A stretch of 64,000 bases of DNA from Devosia ginsengisoli (GCF_007859655.1 NZ_CP042304.1:1488001-1552000), one strand, 5' to 3'. Counted from the stretch's first letter, positions 44,425 through 52,424 are shown. Numbers and translations are program-made. Notes: generated from the sequence alone by a model not told the origin.

Positions 44425-45198
44425 TCAGTCCGCCTGTCGCTTGGCCCATGACCGCATGGCGGTGATGAGGTAATCGGCAAAGCCCGGCTCGATGATCTCG
44501 TAGCGCGCCCGGAAATCGGGATGCTCGTAGATATCGGCCAACCCGGCATAGGCCGCGGGCGCGCATTCCCGGCCCCAGGACTGCGCAACCCAGGCGCGGT
44601 GGCGCTCGATCATCGGATCGAGGCTTGTCGCCTGTGGCGGAATACCCCGGCGCAGGCCTTCGGCCAGCCCCTGCTCTACTGCTTCGAGTTCCTTCATCGC
44701 GACAGCCATCTCGTCCTGGCTCATATCCGCCATGGCCTTGCGGCTGCGCTCGATCTGCGCCTCCATATCGCTGCCGTAACGGTCGATGAGCCACTGTTCG
44801 TAGGCGGCCTGTTTCTCGGGCGATACCACGCCCGAATACAAATCTGCGTCCTTCATGGCGCGATCTCCTTTCAGTCTGGCGATCGTGCGGTCGATCGTCT
44901 TGACCATTCTGGCGTATCGCTCGGCCTGCTCCTCAAGCCGCTCACGCTGCTTCTGCAGCGTGGCCAGCTTGTCGAAGCCCGGCGCATCGAGAATGGCCGC
45001 GATTTCCGCGAGCGGAATATCGAGCTCCCGATGGATCAGAATCTGCTGCAGGCGCAGCAATTCCTCTTCGCCGTAATAGCGATAGCGATTGTCGCCAGTG
45101 AACGCGGGCTTCAGCAGGCCTATTTCGTCATAGTGATGCAATGCCCGCACCGAGATGCCGGCAAGCTGCGCCAATTGATTGACTGTGTAGGTCTTCAT
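44425..45198 (-). CDS. MerR-family regulator with TipAS ligand domain
   Basis: A 257-residue TipAL-type activator. The N-terminal MerR helix-turn-helix (YTVNQLAQLAGISVRALHHY, DEIGLLKPAF, RYYGEEELLRLQQI) is followed by a coiled-coil dimer helix (LQKQRERLEEQAERYARMVK) and a C-terminal TipAS domain (GVVSPEKQAAYEQWL..., HPDFRARYEIIEPGFADYL in pieces). TipAS domains bind thiopeptide or other drug-like ligands. The start at 45198 begins the conserved domain. The promoter region just upstream has the 19-bp-spacer layout that MerR proteins untwist, so the gene probably activates itself. Confidence 0.92.
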   Translation of the reverse strand: MKTYTVNQLAQLAGISVRALHHYDEIGLLKPAFTGDNRYRYYGEEELLRLQQILIHRELDIPLAEIAAILDAPGFDKLATLQKQRERLEEQAERYARMVKTIDRTIARLKGDRAMKDADLYSGVVSPEKQAAYEQWLIDRYGSDMEAQIERSRKAMADMSQDEMAVAMKELEAVEQGLAEGLRRGIPPQATSLDPMIERHRAWVAQSWGRECAPAAYAGLADIYEHPDFRARYEIIEPGFADYLITAMRSWAKRQAD

Positions 45199-45222
45199 CT
45201 GTCCACGTCTCCGCAAGACAGG

Positions 45223-45253
45223 TGGATAGTCCCTCACGCCGCGTCAGGGTCAA
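45223..45253 (-). promoter_or_regulatory. MerR-type promoter and operator, 19-bp spacer
   Basis: Read on the minus strand: TTGACC (45253-45248), a 19-base spacer, then TATCCA (45228-45223). The spacer region holds the dyad CCCTGACGC-G-GCGTGAGGG (plus-strand 45231-45249), 8 of 9 bases paired. Overlong 19-bp spacing with a central dyad is the hallmark of promoters activated by MerR proteins. The start codon of the merR-type gene lies 25 bases downstream of the -10 box. The -35 box overlaps the stop region of the CYTH gene. Confidence 0.8.
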
Positions 45254-45717
45254 CCCGGAATGGCATCGGCGCGAGAAAGGCTCGCATTATTGTAGCGATC
45301 GTCCTGAGTCACCTCGACACCCACCCAGTCGGGCAGGGTCACGACCTGCGCCTCGTCGTCCAGTTCCACCTCGGCAAGCACCAGGCCCTCATGCCGCCCC
45401 AGGAACACATCGACTTCCCAGATCAGCCCGCCATAGGGCACCAGATGGCGCCGCTTCTCGATCACATGCGGCTCGGCCATGCCAAGCAGCTCGCGTGCAT
45501 CGGCAACGGGGATTTCATACTCATATTCGGCGCGCGAAATGCCTTCCACCGCACCCTTGAGCGTCAGCACGGCTCGCATGTCGTCCGTAGTGCGCACCCG
45601 CACGGTCGCCTTGGCGTTCGATGACAGATAGCCCTGCCGCAGCAGCATGCTGCCGGTTGCCGCCGCCTGCCAGGCATCCGACATGACCAGAAACTTGCGT
45701 TCGATCTCCCGTCCCAC
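45250..45717 (-). CDS. CYTH-domain protein (triphosphate tunnel fold)
   Basis: A 155-residue protein with the CYTH signature EIERKFLV at the start, then LRQGYLSS, VRVRTTDDMRAVLTLKG, EYEYEIPVADARELL, KRRHLVPYGGLIWEVDVF and LAEVELDDE: the paired acidic and basic strands of the tunnel that binds triphosphates. Bacterial members hydrolyse inorganic triphosphate or make cAMP; a ygiF/ttm-like triphosphatase is more likely at this size. The GTG start at 45717 lies two bases after the ogt stop, so it is coupled to it. Confidence 0.88.
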   Translation of the reverse strand: MGREIERKFLVMSDAWQAAATGSMLLRQGYLSSNAKATVRVRTTDDMRAVLTLKGAVEGISRAEYEYEIPVADARELLGMAEPHVIEKRRHLVPYGGLIWEVDVFLGRHEGLVLAEVELDDEAQVVTLPDWVGVEVTQDDRYNNASLSRADAIPG

Positions 45718-45719
45718 GC

Positions 45720-46256
45720 TCAGAATCCGAAGGTCATCTGCCCGGCCGGTGTGCCCACCGACACGCCCTCCAGCTCCAGCATCCTGAGCTTGGATTCCGC
45801 CCCGCCCGGTGCCGAAAATCCGCCCGGCTTGCCGTCGCTGGCCAGCACGCGATGGCAAGGAATGATCAGCGGGATGGGGTTTGCGCCCATCGCAGCGCCC
45901 ACTGCCCGCGACAGCGTCACGTCGCCCAGTTCCCGCGCCAGCGCACCATAAGTGGTGGTCGCACCCCAGCCGATCCTGACCAGCAGGTCATAAGCCCGGC
46001 GGTTGAATTCCGTCACGCCATGCAAATCCAGTGGGATCCCTGAAAAGTCCACCGCCTCTCCCTCGGCATAGTCCTCGATGCGGTTGATCACCGCCTCGAT
46101 CGCCCGCGTCGGCTCGCCGGCCTGCGCCTTGTCGCGGTTGATCCGCTGCAACAGCGCTGCCCGATCCAGCCCCGGCAATTGCACACGCGCCACCCCGGCC
46201 TCGGTCCAGCCGATGCCGAATTCGCCCAAAGCCGTGTCGAAAATCGTGGTTTCCAT
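45720..46256 (-). CDS. ogt: Methylated-DNA-[protein]-cysteine S-methyltransferase
   Basis: A 178-residue DNA repair protein that moves the methyl group from O6-methylguanine to its own cysteine. The active-site motif is IIPCHRVLASDGKPGGF, preceded by the helix-turn-helix with arginine finger (VPxGxTxTYG-like GATTTYGALARELG and SRAVGAAMGANPIPL). No Ada-type N-terminal domain is present. It is followed closely by the CYTH gene. Confidence 0.95.
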   Translation of the reverse strand: METTIFDTALGEFGIGWTEAGVARVQLPGLDRAALLQRINRDKAQAGEPTRAIEAVINRIEDYAEGEAVDFSGIPLDLHGVTEFNRRAYDLLVRIGWGATTTYGALARELGDVTLSRAVGAAMGANPIPLIIPCHRVLASDGKPGGFSAPGGAESKLRMLELEGVSVGTPAGQMTFGF

Positions 46257-46369
46257 CGCCCGACCTTATGATCGCAAAGCGTCGCTTTCCAGACCTAGCG
46301 CCCCGCTACTGACAGATCCTGTCGCCAGCATGGTTCATAGGCCCGAAAACCACCAACAGGAGCATTCCT

Positions 46370-46897
46370 ATGGCCCGGATCGTCGGCTATATCGCAACCA
46401 GCCTCGATGGCTTCATCGCAACGCCCGACGAGAATCTCGACTGGCTCACCCAGCAACCCGATCTCAATCTGGGCGAGCACGACTATCGCAATTTCATCAA
46501 GACCATAAGCACCGTGGTCATGGGCCGCGCCACTTATGACTGGGTGGCAAAATATCCCGGCGAATGGGAGTATGCCGGCAAGCGGGTCATCGTCGTCACC
46601 TCGCGCCCTATCGATAATCCCAAGGGTCCGCTGGAGACCCGCTCCGATGTTCCGGCCCTGATCGACGAGCTTCGCGCCCTCGACGACGGCAATGTCTGGA
46701 TGCTGGGCGGCGGCAAGTTGCAGATGGCCTTCATGGAGCGCGGCGCGCTCGACGAAATCGAGATCTATGTCATCTCCGAGATCATCGGCGGCGGCCTGCC
46801 GCTGTTTCCGCCGACGGGCTTGCGCGCCTCCCCCAAGCTGGTCTCGGCGCAGAGCTTCGGCACGGCCTGCGCGCGCCTCCACTATCGCTTCGACTGA
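46370..46897 (+). CDS. Dihydrofolate reductase-family (RibD C-terminal) protein
   Basis: A 175-residue reductase domain (PF01872 type). It opens MARIVGYIATSLDGFIATPD, has VVMGRATYDWV for cofactor binding and the late GGGKLQMAFM, a dinucleotide-binding glycine loop. These YyaP/YwjB-like proteins bind NADPH, but their substrates are mostly unknown; true folate reduction is unlikely. A terminator-like hairpin follows the stop. Confidence 0.88.
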   Translation: MARIVGYIATSLDGFIATPDENLDWLTQQPDLNLGEHDYRNFIKTISTVVMGRATYDWVAKYPGEWEYAGKRVIVVTSRPIDNPKGPLETRSDVPALIDELRALDDGNVWMLGGGKLQMAFMERGALDEIEIYVISEIIGGGLPLFPPTGLRASPKLVSAQSFGTACARLHYRFD

Positions 46898-46903
46898 AGC
46901 GCC

Positions 46904-46930
46904 GAGGGCCGCCCCGATGGGACGGCCCTC
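46904..46930. terminator. Terminator between DHFR-like and csbD genes
   Basis: GAGGGCCGCCCC GAT GGGACGGCCCTC: an imperfect 12-bp stem with one mismatched pair. A weak T-rich run follows (ATTCAATTCC). It lies between convergent genes. Confidence 0.6.
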
Positions 46931-46950
46931 ATTCAATTCCAGCGTATGGC

Positions 46951-47133
46951 TCAGCGCTTGAGCGCGTCACGCGCTGCGTCCTTGGCCTCGCCGACCTTCT
47001 GCTGAACCTTGCCGACAGCCTTGTCGAGCTTGCCTTCGGCCTGCAGCTTCTCATTGCCGGTCAAGCCGCCGGCGGCGTCCTTGAGGGCACCCTTGACCTG
47101 CTTGCCGGCGCCTTTGATTTCATCCTTGTGCAT
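46951..47133 (-). CDS. csbD: CsbD-family stress protein
   Basis: A 60-residue hydrophilic, Lys/Ala/Gly-rich protein. It has two copies of the family word pair (KGAGKQVKGALKDAAGGLTG, then KLDKAVGKVQQKVGEAKDAA). CsbD proteins are induced by general stress in many bacteria, with no known mechanism. AAGGAGG lies right before the ATG at 47133. Convergent with the DHFR-like gene and divergent from the pseudouridine synthase gene. Confidence 0.92.
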   Translation of the reverse strand: MHKDEIKGAGKQVKGALKDAAGGLTGNEKLQAEGKLDKAVGKVQQKVGEAKDAARDALKR

Positions 47134-47287
47134 GACTGCCTCCTTGGGGCTGGTGTCGCCATGAGCAACGGCCAAGCTCGCGGGATGTTCCGTTAAATTG
47201 CTGTCATGTCGTACAAAATATCGGCCGGTCAAAGCGCAACCCCGCCGGCATTGGCCAAACCCGCAATGGTCTGCTACACGGCGCGCC

Positions 47288-47959
47288 ATGCCCGGACCCA
47301 TGCCCACCTTGCTCGACTACCATCCCCCGCTCGAGCCCTATCTCAACGTGCTCCATGTCGATGACGACATGCTTGTCGTCGACAAGCAGAGTGGCCTGCT
47401 GAGCGTGCCGGGCAAGGACCCGTCGCTGTGGGACTGCATCGAATATCGTGCCCGCCAGACCTGGCCCACGGCCGGCATGTGCCATAGGCTCGACAAGGAC
47501 ACGTCGGGCGTCCTCGTGCTGGCGCTCAACAAGCGCGCCCATGGCCGCATCGGCAGCCAGTTCGAGCATCGCAAGACCACCAAGGCCTATATCGCCCGCG
47601 TCGCCGGCATCATCGCGGAGGATAGCGGCCTGGTCGACCTGCCGCTGGCCACCGATTGGGAGAACAAGCCGCGCCAGCGCGTGGACTACGAAAACGGCCG
47701 CCCGTCGCAGACCGAATGGACCGTGCTGGAGCGCGAGGCCAACGCCACCCGCGTCCGGCTGCACCCGCTCACCGGGCGCACGCATCAGCTCCGGGTTCAC
47801 ATGAAGGCTATCGGCCATGTGATTCTGGGCGATGCCTTTTATGCCGACCCGGAAAGTTTCGCCGCCGCCGACCGGCTGCAACTGCATGCCGCCGAACTGG
47901 GGCTCACCCACCCGACGACAGGCGAATTCATGACCTTCGTCGCGCCCACGCCCTTCTAG
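47288..47959 (+). CDS. RluA-family pseudouridine synthase
   Basis: A 223-residue enzyme. The catalytic motif MCHRLDKDTSGVLVLALN contains the nucleophile Asp, and further family words are VVDKQSGLLSVPGK, KTTKAYIARV, and HPLTGRTHQLRVHMKAIGH. The short length without an S4 domain fits RluA, which modifies 23S rRNA position 746 and certain tRNAs, or a close relative. The start is the Met at 47288; another in-frame ATG lies four codons later. Its last 4 bases overlap the end of the ASCH-type gene. Confidence 0.9.
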   Translation: MPGPMPTLLDYHPPLEPYLNVLHVDDDMLVVDKQSGLLSVPGKDPSLWDCIEYRARQTWPTAGMCHRLDKDTSGVLVLALNKRAHGRIGSQFEHRKTTKAYIARVAGIIAEDSGLVDLPLATDWENKPRQRVDYENGRPSQTEWTVLEREANATRVRLHPLTGRTHQLRVHMKAIGHVILGDAFYADPESFAAADRLQLHAAELGLTHPTTGEFMTFVAPTPF

Positions 47960-48240
47960 GCTTCGCCGAGGTAACTCACCTCGATGCGCTGGAACAGATG
48001 GCCCGGCTTCATCGTATCGAGCCATTTGCGGAAATCGGCCACATCCTTGAACCCGGCGCGCCGCGCCTCGGCCTCGCTGACATCGGTAGGTTCCATGTCG
48101 GTGATGGCGCCGATCTGCAGCAGGCCTACCTTGGTCTTGAGTGTCCCGCCTGACTTGACCGACGGACGGCTCCAGCGCCGGAACACCAGGTCGACCTTGC
48201 CGGCTTTGATCTCTTCGAGCAGTTCGCGCTTGAGCAACAT
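47956..48240 (-). CDS. Small ASCH-like domain protein
   Basis: A 94-residue protein, essentially a single domain: MLLKRELLEEIKAGKVDLVF, RRWSRPSVKSGGTLKTKVG, LLQIGAITDMEP, FQRIEVSYLGEA. It is the stand-alone paralogue of the first half of the protein at 42832-43404. The strand pattern suits an ASCH/PUA-like RNA-binding fold; the molecule it binds is unknown. Its ATG overlaps the ridA stop by one base, so it is coupled to it. Confidence 0.7.
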   Translation of the reverse strand: MLLKRELLEEIKAGKVDLVFRRWSRPSVKSGGTLKTKVGLLQIGAITDMEPTDVSEAEARRAGFKDVADFRKWLDTMKPGHLFQRIEVSYLGEA

Positions 48241-48620
48241 CAGTCCAGTACCGCCTGTGCCGTTATTTCGATCCGCAGGCCCTTGGCCAGCAATTCCTTG
48301 ACCACCACCGTCGCTCGCACCGGATAGGGCTGGGTGGTGAAGAATTCGCGATAGACCGCGTTCATTCCGGCCGCATCGGCGCTGTCGATGAGGAAAATCT
48401 GCACCATCACCAGATTGGCCAGCGTGCCGCCCGCGGCCTGCACCGCGATCTCCAGATTCTGGATGCACCGTCGCGCCTGGGCCTCGATGCCGCCTTCCAC
48501 GATCACACCCGTGTCAGGATCCTCGGCAATCGCCACCAGCCACAGATGCTTGCCGGCCCGCACCGCATCGTTGATGGGCGACGACGACGGCGCAATGCCG
48601 GTTTCAATCCGTTTGATCAT
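48240..48620 (-). CDS. ridA: RidA-family enamine/imine deaminase
   Basis: A 126-residue RidA/YjgF-type protein with SSPINDAVRAGKHLWLVAIA, a central CIQNLEIAVQAAGGTLANLV, and the active-site Arg in PVRATVVVKELLAKGLRIEI. RidA removes reactive 2-aminoacrylate. The region after the first strand (EDPDTGVIVEGG) is slightly unlike classic RidA, so it may be one of the Rid subfamilies. The Met at 48620 has GGAGG just upstream. It lies 14 bases downstream of the tRNA-Leu gene. Confidence 0.88.
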   Translation of the reverse strand: MIKRIETGIAPSSSPINDAVRAGKHLWLVAIAEDPDTGVIVEGGIEAQARRCIQNLEIAVQAAGGTLANLVMVQIFLIDSADAAGMNAVYREFFTTQPYPVRATVVVKELLAKGLRIEITAQAVLD

Positions 48621-48634
48621 GTGGCCTCCAACCA

Positions 48635-48720
48635 TGGTGCGGGCGGCGGGACTTGAACCCGCACGGGGCTACCCCCTCCGGATTTTAAGTCCGGTGTGTC
48701 TACCATTCCACCACGCCCGC
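48635..48720 (-). tRNA. tRNA-Leu (anticodon TAA)
   Basis: On the minus strand the sequence begins GCGGGCGTGGTGGAATGGTA and ends with CGCCCGCACCA. The acceptor stem GCGGGCG pairs with CGCCCGC. The anticodon stem CCGGA/TCCGG frames the loop CTTAAAA (anticodon TAA). There is a long variable arm (GGGGGTAGCCCC), as required for tRNA-Leu, a T arm GCGGGTTCAAGTCCCGC, and an encoded CCA. All stems are intact. Flanked by ridA downstream and the MuF toxin/immunity insert upstream. Confidence 0.97.
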
Positions 48721-48756
48721 GTCGGCTCGCAGGTAGCATGGGGCGGAAGACGATGT

Positions 48757-49410
48757 CTAATGTTCCTCAAATGGAAACCGTGTCTTTTCCCATAGGTGGT
48801 CTACTCCCCACACTTTGGCCTTTTGCTCCTCTTGCTTTCGCAGCAAGTCCGCGATGGCCGGCCGGCCTAGGGCGCGCGTCGCTTGCACCAGCGCACCTAA
48901 CTCTTCAGCCGGACCATGCTGGACCGCAGCAGAATTTGCCCCGCTGGCATCGTTGTTCAGGATAGAAAGGGCCTCTTCGAACCGCCCTAAAGCTATCAAG
49001 ACGATGGCGTATCGCACTGGGTAATCGTAGATGGGGACCGGACCCAAGGGGCGCCCCATAATCTTGCTTGTCGCCTCCAGGAAGTCGAAAATAGTGTCAA
49101 TCCTGCTGAGTTCTTCGATCGCCAGCCGACAATTGGCAAGGAAATCGGCCTCAAATCCTTCTTGGTCTATCTTGTAGCAGCTTTGCAGCCTGCTCCACAC
49201 GAAGCCGCTCTGACCGCTGGGCACCGCAAACAGAGGGTCAGCGTAAAACAGTAGCCGCGGCCTTAGTCGATCACCGGTGCGATCGACATAAACGCCGCGC
49301 GCAAAATGCCGCACCGGCTTGATGACCAGATTGCGCCCAATCAGGACTAACCGGCTATCGGTATCCAGTAGTGGCGCAGTCCATGATCTGACTTGCTTAA
49401 TGGTCGTCAT
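48757..49410 (-). CDS. Probable immunity protein of the MuF toxin
   Basis: A 217-residue protein of unknown family. The N-terminal half is strand-rich (SRLVLIGRNLVIKPVRHFAR, PRLLFYADPLFAVPSGQSGF) and the C-terminal half helical with a TPR-like stretch (YAIVLIALGRFEEALSILNN). It is overlapped by the 3' end of the toxin gene (14 bases), the usual arrangement for toxin-immunity pairs. There is no signal peptide or membrane span. The start is uncertain: longer readings from 49446 or 49476 are possible, and no strong Shine-Dalgarno is seen. Base use is visibly less GC-biased than in flanking genes. Immunity is inferred from position alone. Confidence 0.6.
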   Translation of the reverse strand: MTTIKQVRSWTAPLLDTDSRLVLIGRNLVIKPVRHFARGVYVDRTGDRLRPRLLFYADPLFAVPSGQSGFVWSRLQSCYKIDQEGFEADFLANCRLAIEELSRIDTIFDFLEATSKIMGRPLGPVPIYDYPVRYAIVLIALGRFEEALSILNNDASGANSAAVQHGPAEELGALVQATRALGRPAIADLLRKQEEQKAKVWGVDHLWEKTRFPFEEH

Positions 49411-50836
49411 CGTGACGGGTGATATTTGGCCGTATGACAATGACATAGATCGTAGCACCAGCGTACCGTTGGGCAAGACGCCTCATGTAGTCATTCAATT
49501 GGTCCGCCCGAAGACGGGCATTTCCGGTTTTGACTTCAAAATCACATATGACAGTTGGCCGCTCAGGCGGTCGCAGATCGACCACGTCCAGCCGACTTGT
49601 TCCCGCCCCCCCGTAAGGAGCGAGGTCACCAGAACCCCCAATGGAAAGCTCTGTGTAGACACCGCGATACATGAATGGGGAATCACGCTTCGCTTGTTCA
49701 ACATTATTCTTGACTAAGTTGTGCAAAGCGATGCCGGCCCTTGGACCGCCGAAATCAGGTTGATCTGCTGCCAGCGCAAATGCTGCTTGGTCGGTCCATG
49801 ATTGGACCTGCGGCAAGAGAGGGCAGGCGTCCCGAGCCTGTTCTGCCGTGAGGCTTCCAACGAAAATGGGCACGACCAACGGTTTGTCATCCGGTCCACC
49901 GTTTGGCGCAATGCCATTCGTCCAAGTCTTGTATGTGATGATCTGCGCGTCGGCGTCTCCCGCGCCCATCGCTTCAGGAGCGGCCCTAAACATCTCGTAG
50001 AGTGCCGACACCCCCGAGGCCAAAATGTTCAGACCGATCAAACCCGCAGTTGGAATAACCACCGGGCCGACGGGTTTGGGTTCCGGCTGGTTGGTCGGCC
50101 GGACATGCCCTGAATGCGGGTCTAGCGGGTCATTGAGGAATGCCATATGCCGCCGTGTCCGGACCACCCTTGGCCCAGCCGGAGACCATTTGCTTTGCAG
50201 GAGCGGCTCGTCATCCGCGCCAACATAGAAGGTCTGGGAACCGCCTTCCGTATGGACGCGAACCGTCTCGCCCGTCCGTAGCGTCACGACGTGTCCCACG
50301 TTCGCAGCAGCAAACGTTGAATTGATGCTTGTCCCATCGTTCAATAGGACAGTCGACGCTGCCAGGCTCCCGTCCGGTCGGCTCAGCGTATCGATACTCG
50401 CCCAAAGCACACCCGGATCGGTGTTGACCCGTCGCTCCCGCACCATCGCCAGCATGGCATCGGGCACGTTAGGATCGCCATAGTAGGGCTCCGCCCAGCA
50501 ACGGCAGTTGGGTTCGTGGCCGGGATGACCATGCGCCGGCGGGCTGATCCAGGGGAATACGCGTCCGTTGAGTGCCGCATGCGTGGTACGAACACGGTCG
50601 TCGTCCGCTGTGCGCCAAGTGTAGTGCGTCGTCTGGCGGCCTGCGGGGAGCCGGTGAGCCAGAGACTCGACTGATGCCTCCGCATTAAGGCGCTTCGCCT
50701 CGTTCACCAGGGCGGCGATGCGCTCATATACCTCGGGCACACGACCGTGACGGACGTAGCTTTCAAATGCACCACGGCGAGCCGCGCTTTCCAGGCGCAG
50801 CCGCTTTTTCTCAAGGTCTTTTGGTAGCTGTCCCAT
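49397..50836 (-). CDS. MuF-domain polymorphic toxin with nuclease-like C-terminus
   Basis: A 479-residue protein in three parts. Residues about 1-120 hold the end of a phage Mu F-type head-morphogenesis domain: HYTWRTADDDRVRTTHAALNG followed by PPAHGHPGHEPNCRCWAEPY, the family's W-R-T...H...PG..NCRC signature. A linker follows with a hydrophobic stretch at about 258-283. Residues about 385-470 look like a PD-(D/E)xK nuclease: an upstream Glu (YTELS), Asp in RLDVVD (417), the E-x-K pair in DFEVKTG (434/436), then a helix with Gln (ADQLNDY) and the strand TIYVIVIRP. MuF proteins with toxic C-termini are known from temperate phages. Here no other phage gene is present. GGAG precedes the ATG. Confidence 0.8.
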   Translation of the reverse strand: MGQLPKDLEKKRLRLESAARRGAFESYVRHGRVPEVYERIAALVNEAKRLNAEASVESLAHRLPAGRQTTHYTWRTADDDRVRTTHAALNGRVFPWISPPAHGHPGHEPNCRCWAEPYYGDPNVPDAMLAMVRERRVNTDPGVLWASIDTLSRPDGSLAASTVLLNDGTSINSTFAAANVGHVVTLRTGETVRVHTEGGSQTFYVGADDEPLLQSKWSPAGPRVVRTRRHMAFLNDPLDPHSGHVRPTNQPEPKPVGPVVIPTAGLIGLNILASGVSALYEMFRAAPEAMGAGDADAQIITYKTWTNGIAPNGGPDDKPLVVPIFVGSLTAEQARDACPLLPQVQSWTDQAAFALAADQPDFGGPRAGIALHNLVKNNVEQAKRDSPFMYRGVYTELSIGGSGDLAPYGGAGTSRLDVVDLRPPERPTVICDFEVKTGNARLRADQLNDYMRRLAQRYAGATIYVIVIRPNITRHDDDH

Positions 50837-50844
50837 GCCCCGCT

Positions 50845-50861
50845 CCAGATCAAAAATCTGG
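50845..50861. other. Small hairpin upstream of the MuF toxin gene
   Basis: CCAGAT CAAAA ATCTGG: a 6-bp stem at the left edge of the toxin leader, 9 bases before the start codon. It covers part of the region that must contain the Shine-Dalgarno GGAG on the minus strand. It could be a weak terminator for gpt-side transcription or a leader structure. Evidence is the sequence alone. Confidence 0.35.
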
Positions 50862-50908
50862 CCTCAGGGTCTCACAGCTTTGTCTGACGGGGATAAGTCG
50901 GCCGAGCC

Positions 50909-51406
50909 TCAGTCCGTCCCGCCGCTGATCGGGGCGACATAGGCCACATCAAGGTCCCACGGGAAGAAAATCCAGGTGTCCTGGCTGACTTCGGTGATGA
51001 AGGTATCGACCAGTTCGCGGCCCTTGGGTTTTGCGTAAACTGTCGCAAAGTGCGCGCCGGGGAGCATTTCGCGGACGACGCGGGCGGTGGAGCCGGTGTC
51101 GACGAGGTCGTCGACGATCAGTACTTTGCCGCCATTCTTCGCCACGTCGAGGATCGGCTGGCTGATGGGCTTGAGCACCTGGATGCCGCCCTGGTTCTGG
51201 TGATCGTAGCTCTTGACGGCCACGGTCTCGACCGTGCGGATGTTGAGTTCGCGCGCCACGATGGCGGCTGGCACTAGGCCTCCGCGGGCGATGGCGACAA
51301 CCGCGTCGAACGTGCCCATGCCCGCCAGCCGCCAAGCCAGCGCCCGGCTGTCGCGATGGAACTGGTCCCAGGTGACGGGGAACGACTTCTGGTTCGGATT
51401 GTTCAC
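50909..51406 (-). CDS. gpt: Xanthine phosphoribosyltransferase
   Basis: A 165-residue type I PRTase for xanthine and guanine salvage. The PRPP loop is [17 protein letters not shown]. The N-terminal words are [20 protein letters not shown], and the hood region has [17 protein letters not shown]. The family start and an AGGAG box point to the GTG at 51406, giving the usual length; longer ATG readings add an atypical leader. It lies between the MuF toxin gene and the molybdopterin-binding-type gene. Confidence 0.93.
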   Translation of the reverse strand: MNNPNQKSFPVTWDQFHRDSRALAWRLAGMGTFDAVVAIARGGLVPAAIVARELNIRTVETVAVKSYDHQNQGGIQVLKPISQPILDVAKNGGKVLIVDDLVDTGSTARVVREMLPGAHFATVYAKPKGRELVDTFITEVSQDTWIFFPWDLDVAYVAPISGGTD

Positions 51407-51525
51407 GGTGGGAGCTCCTGGGCCGGCGCTGCCCCAGCGCCGGGATGAATGAGAAGCGTCGTGCTTAGCAAACCCTAGCCACCGCGCCAATCGCCGTGCG
51501 CGATTATGCCCAGCAAGTGCGCGGG

Positions 51526-52299
51526 TCAGTAAGCGTCATCAGGCAGAGCGATACCGGCCTTGCGATGCGCCTCGGTTACCATTTCGCGCACCTTGCCGGC
51601 TGCTTCTTCCAGGCGGGCGGCCTCGGACGAGCGCAGCACCAGCTCGGTCATCACCCGATCCTTGCCCATCTGAGGATAGCTGCCCATCTTGACGTCAGGA
51701 TATTGCGCCTGCAGCGCGCCGAGCGGCCCGCCCAAAGTCCCCTCGCCCACCGCGGCCCTGACGGCCACCGACAGGACCTTCTTGCCGCCCTTGAGGACCG
51801 GCACCAGCGCCTCGAGCATGGCCCGCATGATGACAGGCACGCCGGCCATGACATGCACATTGCCGATGCGGAAGCCCGGCGCGGCGCTGACGGAGTTGAC
51901 GATGAGCGAAGCGCCTTCGGGAATCCGCGCCATGCGTAGCCGGGCCTCGTTGACCTCGGTGCCGGTTTCCCTCCAGCGCGCTTCCAGCATGGCGCGGGCC
52001 TCGGCATGGATCGGCAAGGCCACCCCGAACGCCTTGGCAATGGCGTCGGCGGTGATGTCGTCATGCGTCGGCCCGATGCCGCCAGTGGTGAACACATAAG
52101 TGTAGCGGGCGCGCAGGGCGTTGACGGCATCGACGATATCGTCGGTCTCGTCGCTGACCACGCGCACTTCCTTGAGGTCGATCCCCAGATCGGTGCAGAA
52201 ATCGGCGGTGGCGCCAATATTGACGTCCTTGGTACGTCCCGAAAGGATTTCGTCGCCAATGACGAGGAGACCGGCGGTAACGGTGTCTGGACTGGGCAT
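51526..52299 (-). CDS. Molybdopterin-binding (CinA N-terminal / MoaB-like) protein
   Basis: A 257-residue protein of the CinA-N/MoCF family. It opens [17 protein letters not shown] and has [20 protein letters not shown], the conserved T-T-G-G-x-G-x-x-x-x-D motif, then [17 protein letters not shown]. Stand-alone members of this type are annotated as competence/damage-inducible proteins or as nicotinamide-nucleotide-processing relatives; activity here is not known. It is divergent from map. The start at 52299 begins the conserved region. Confidence 0.88.
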   Translation of the reverse strand: MPSPDTVTAGLLVIGDEILSGRTKDVNIGATADFCTDLGIDLKEVRVVSDETDDIVDAVNALRARYTYVFTTGGIGPTHDDITADAIAKAFGVALPIHAEARAMLEARWRETGTEVNEARLRMARIPEGASLIVNSVSAAPGFRIGNVHVMAGVPVIMRAMLEALVPVLKGGKKVLSVAVRAAVGEGTLGGPLGALQAQYPDVKMGSYPQMGKDRVMTELVLRSSEAARLEEAAGKVREMVTEAHRKAGIALPDDAY

Positions 52300-52424
52300 G
52301 GGAGATTCCGTGGCTTGCTGCCTGCCAGCAATGCCCCTGCGGGATATCGGCGTCAAGCGAGCGCCCCACCCTTCCAATATCAGGGGCAAGCGACTAATTT
52401 GAGCGTAATTCTCCGGAGTCCCGC

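Noticed and set aside
48635..50836. Integration of the MuF cassette at the 3' end of tRNA-Leu, as phages often do.
   Set aside because: The tRNA is on the minus strand, so its 3' end faces ridA. The cassette lies on its 5' side, the tRNA is complete, and no repeat of its 3' end is seen near 50840-50908.
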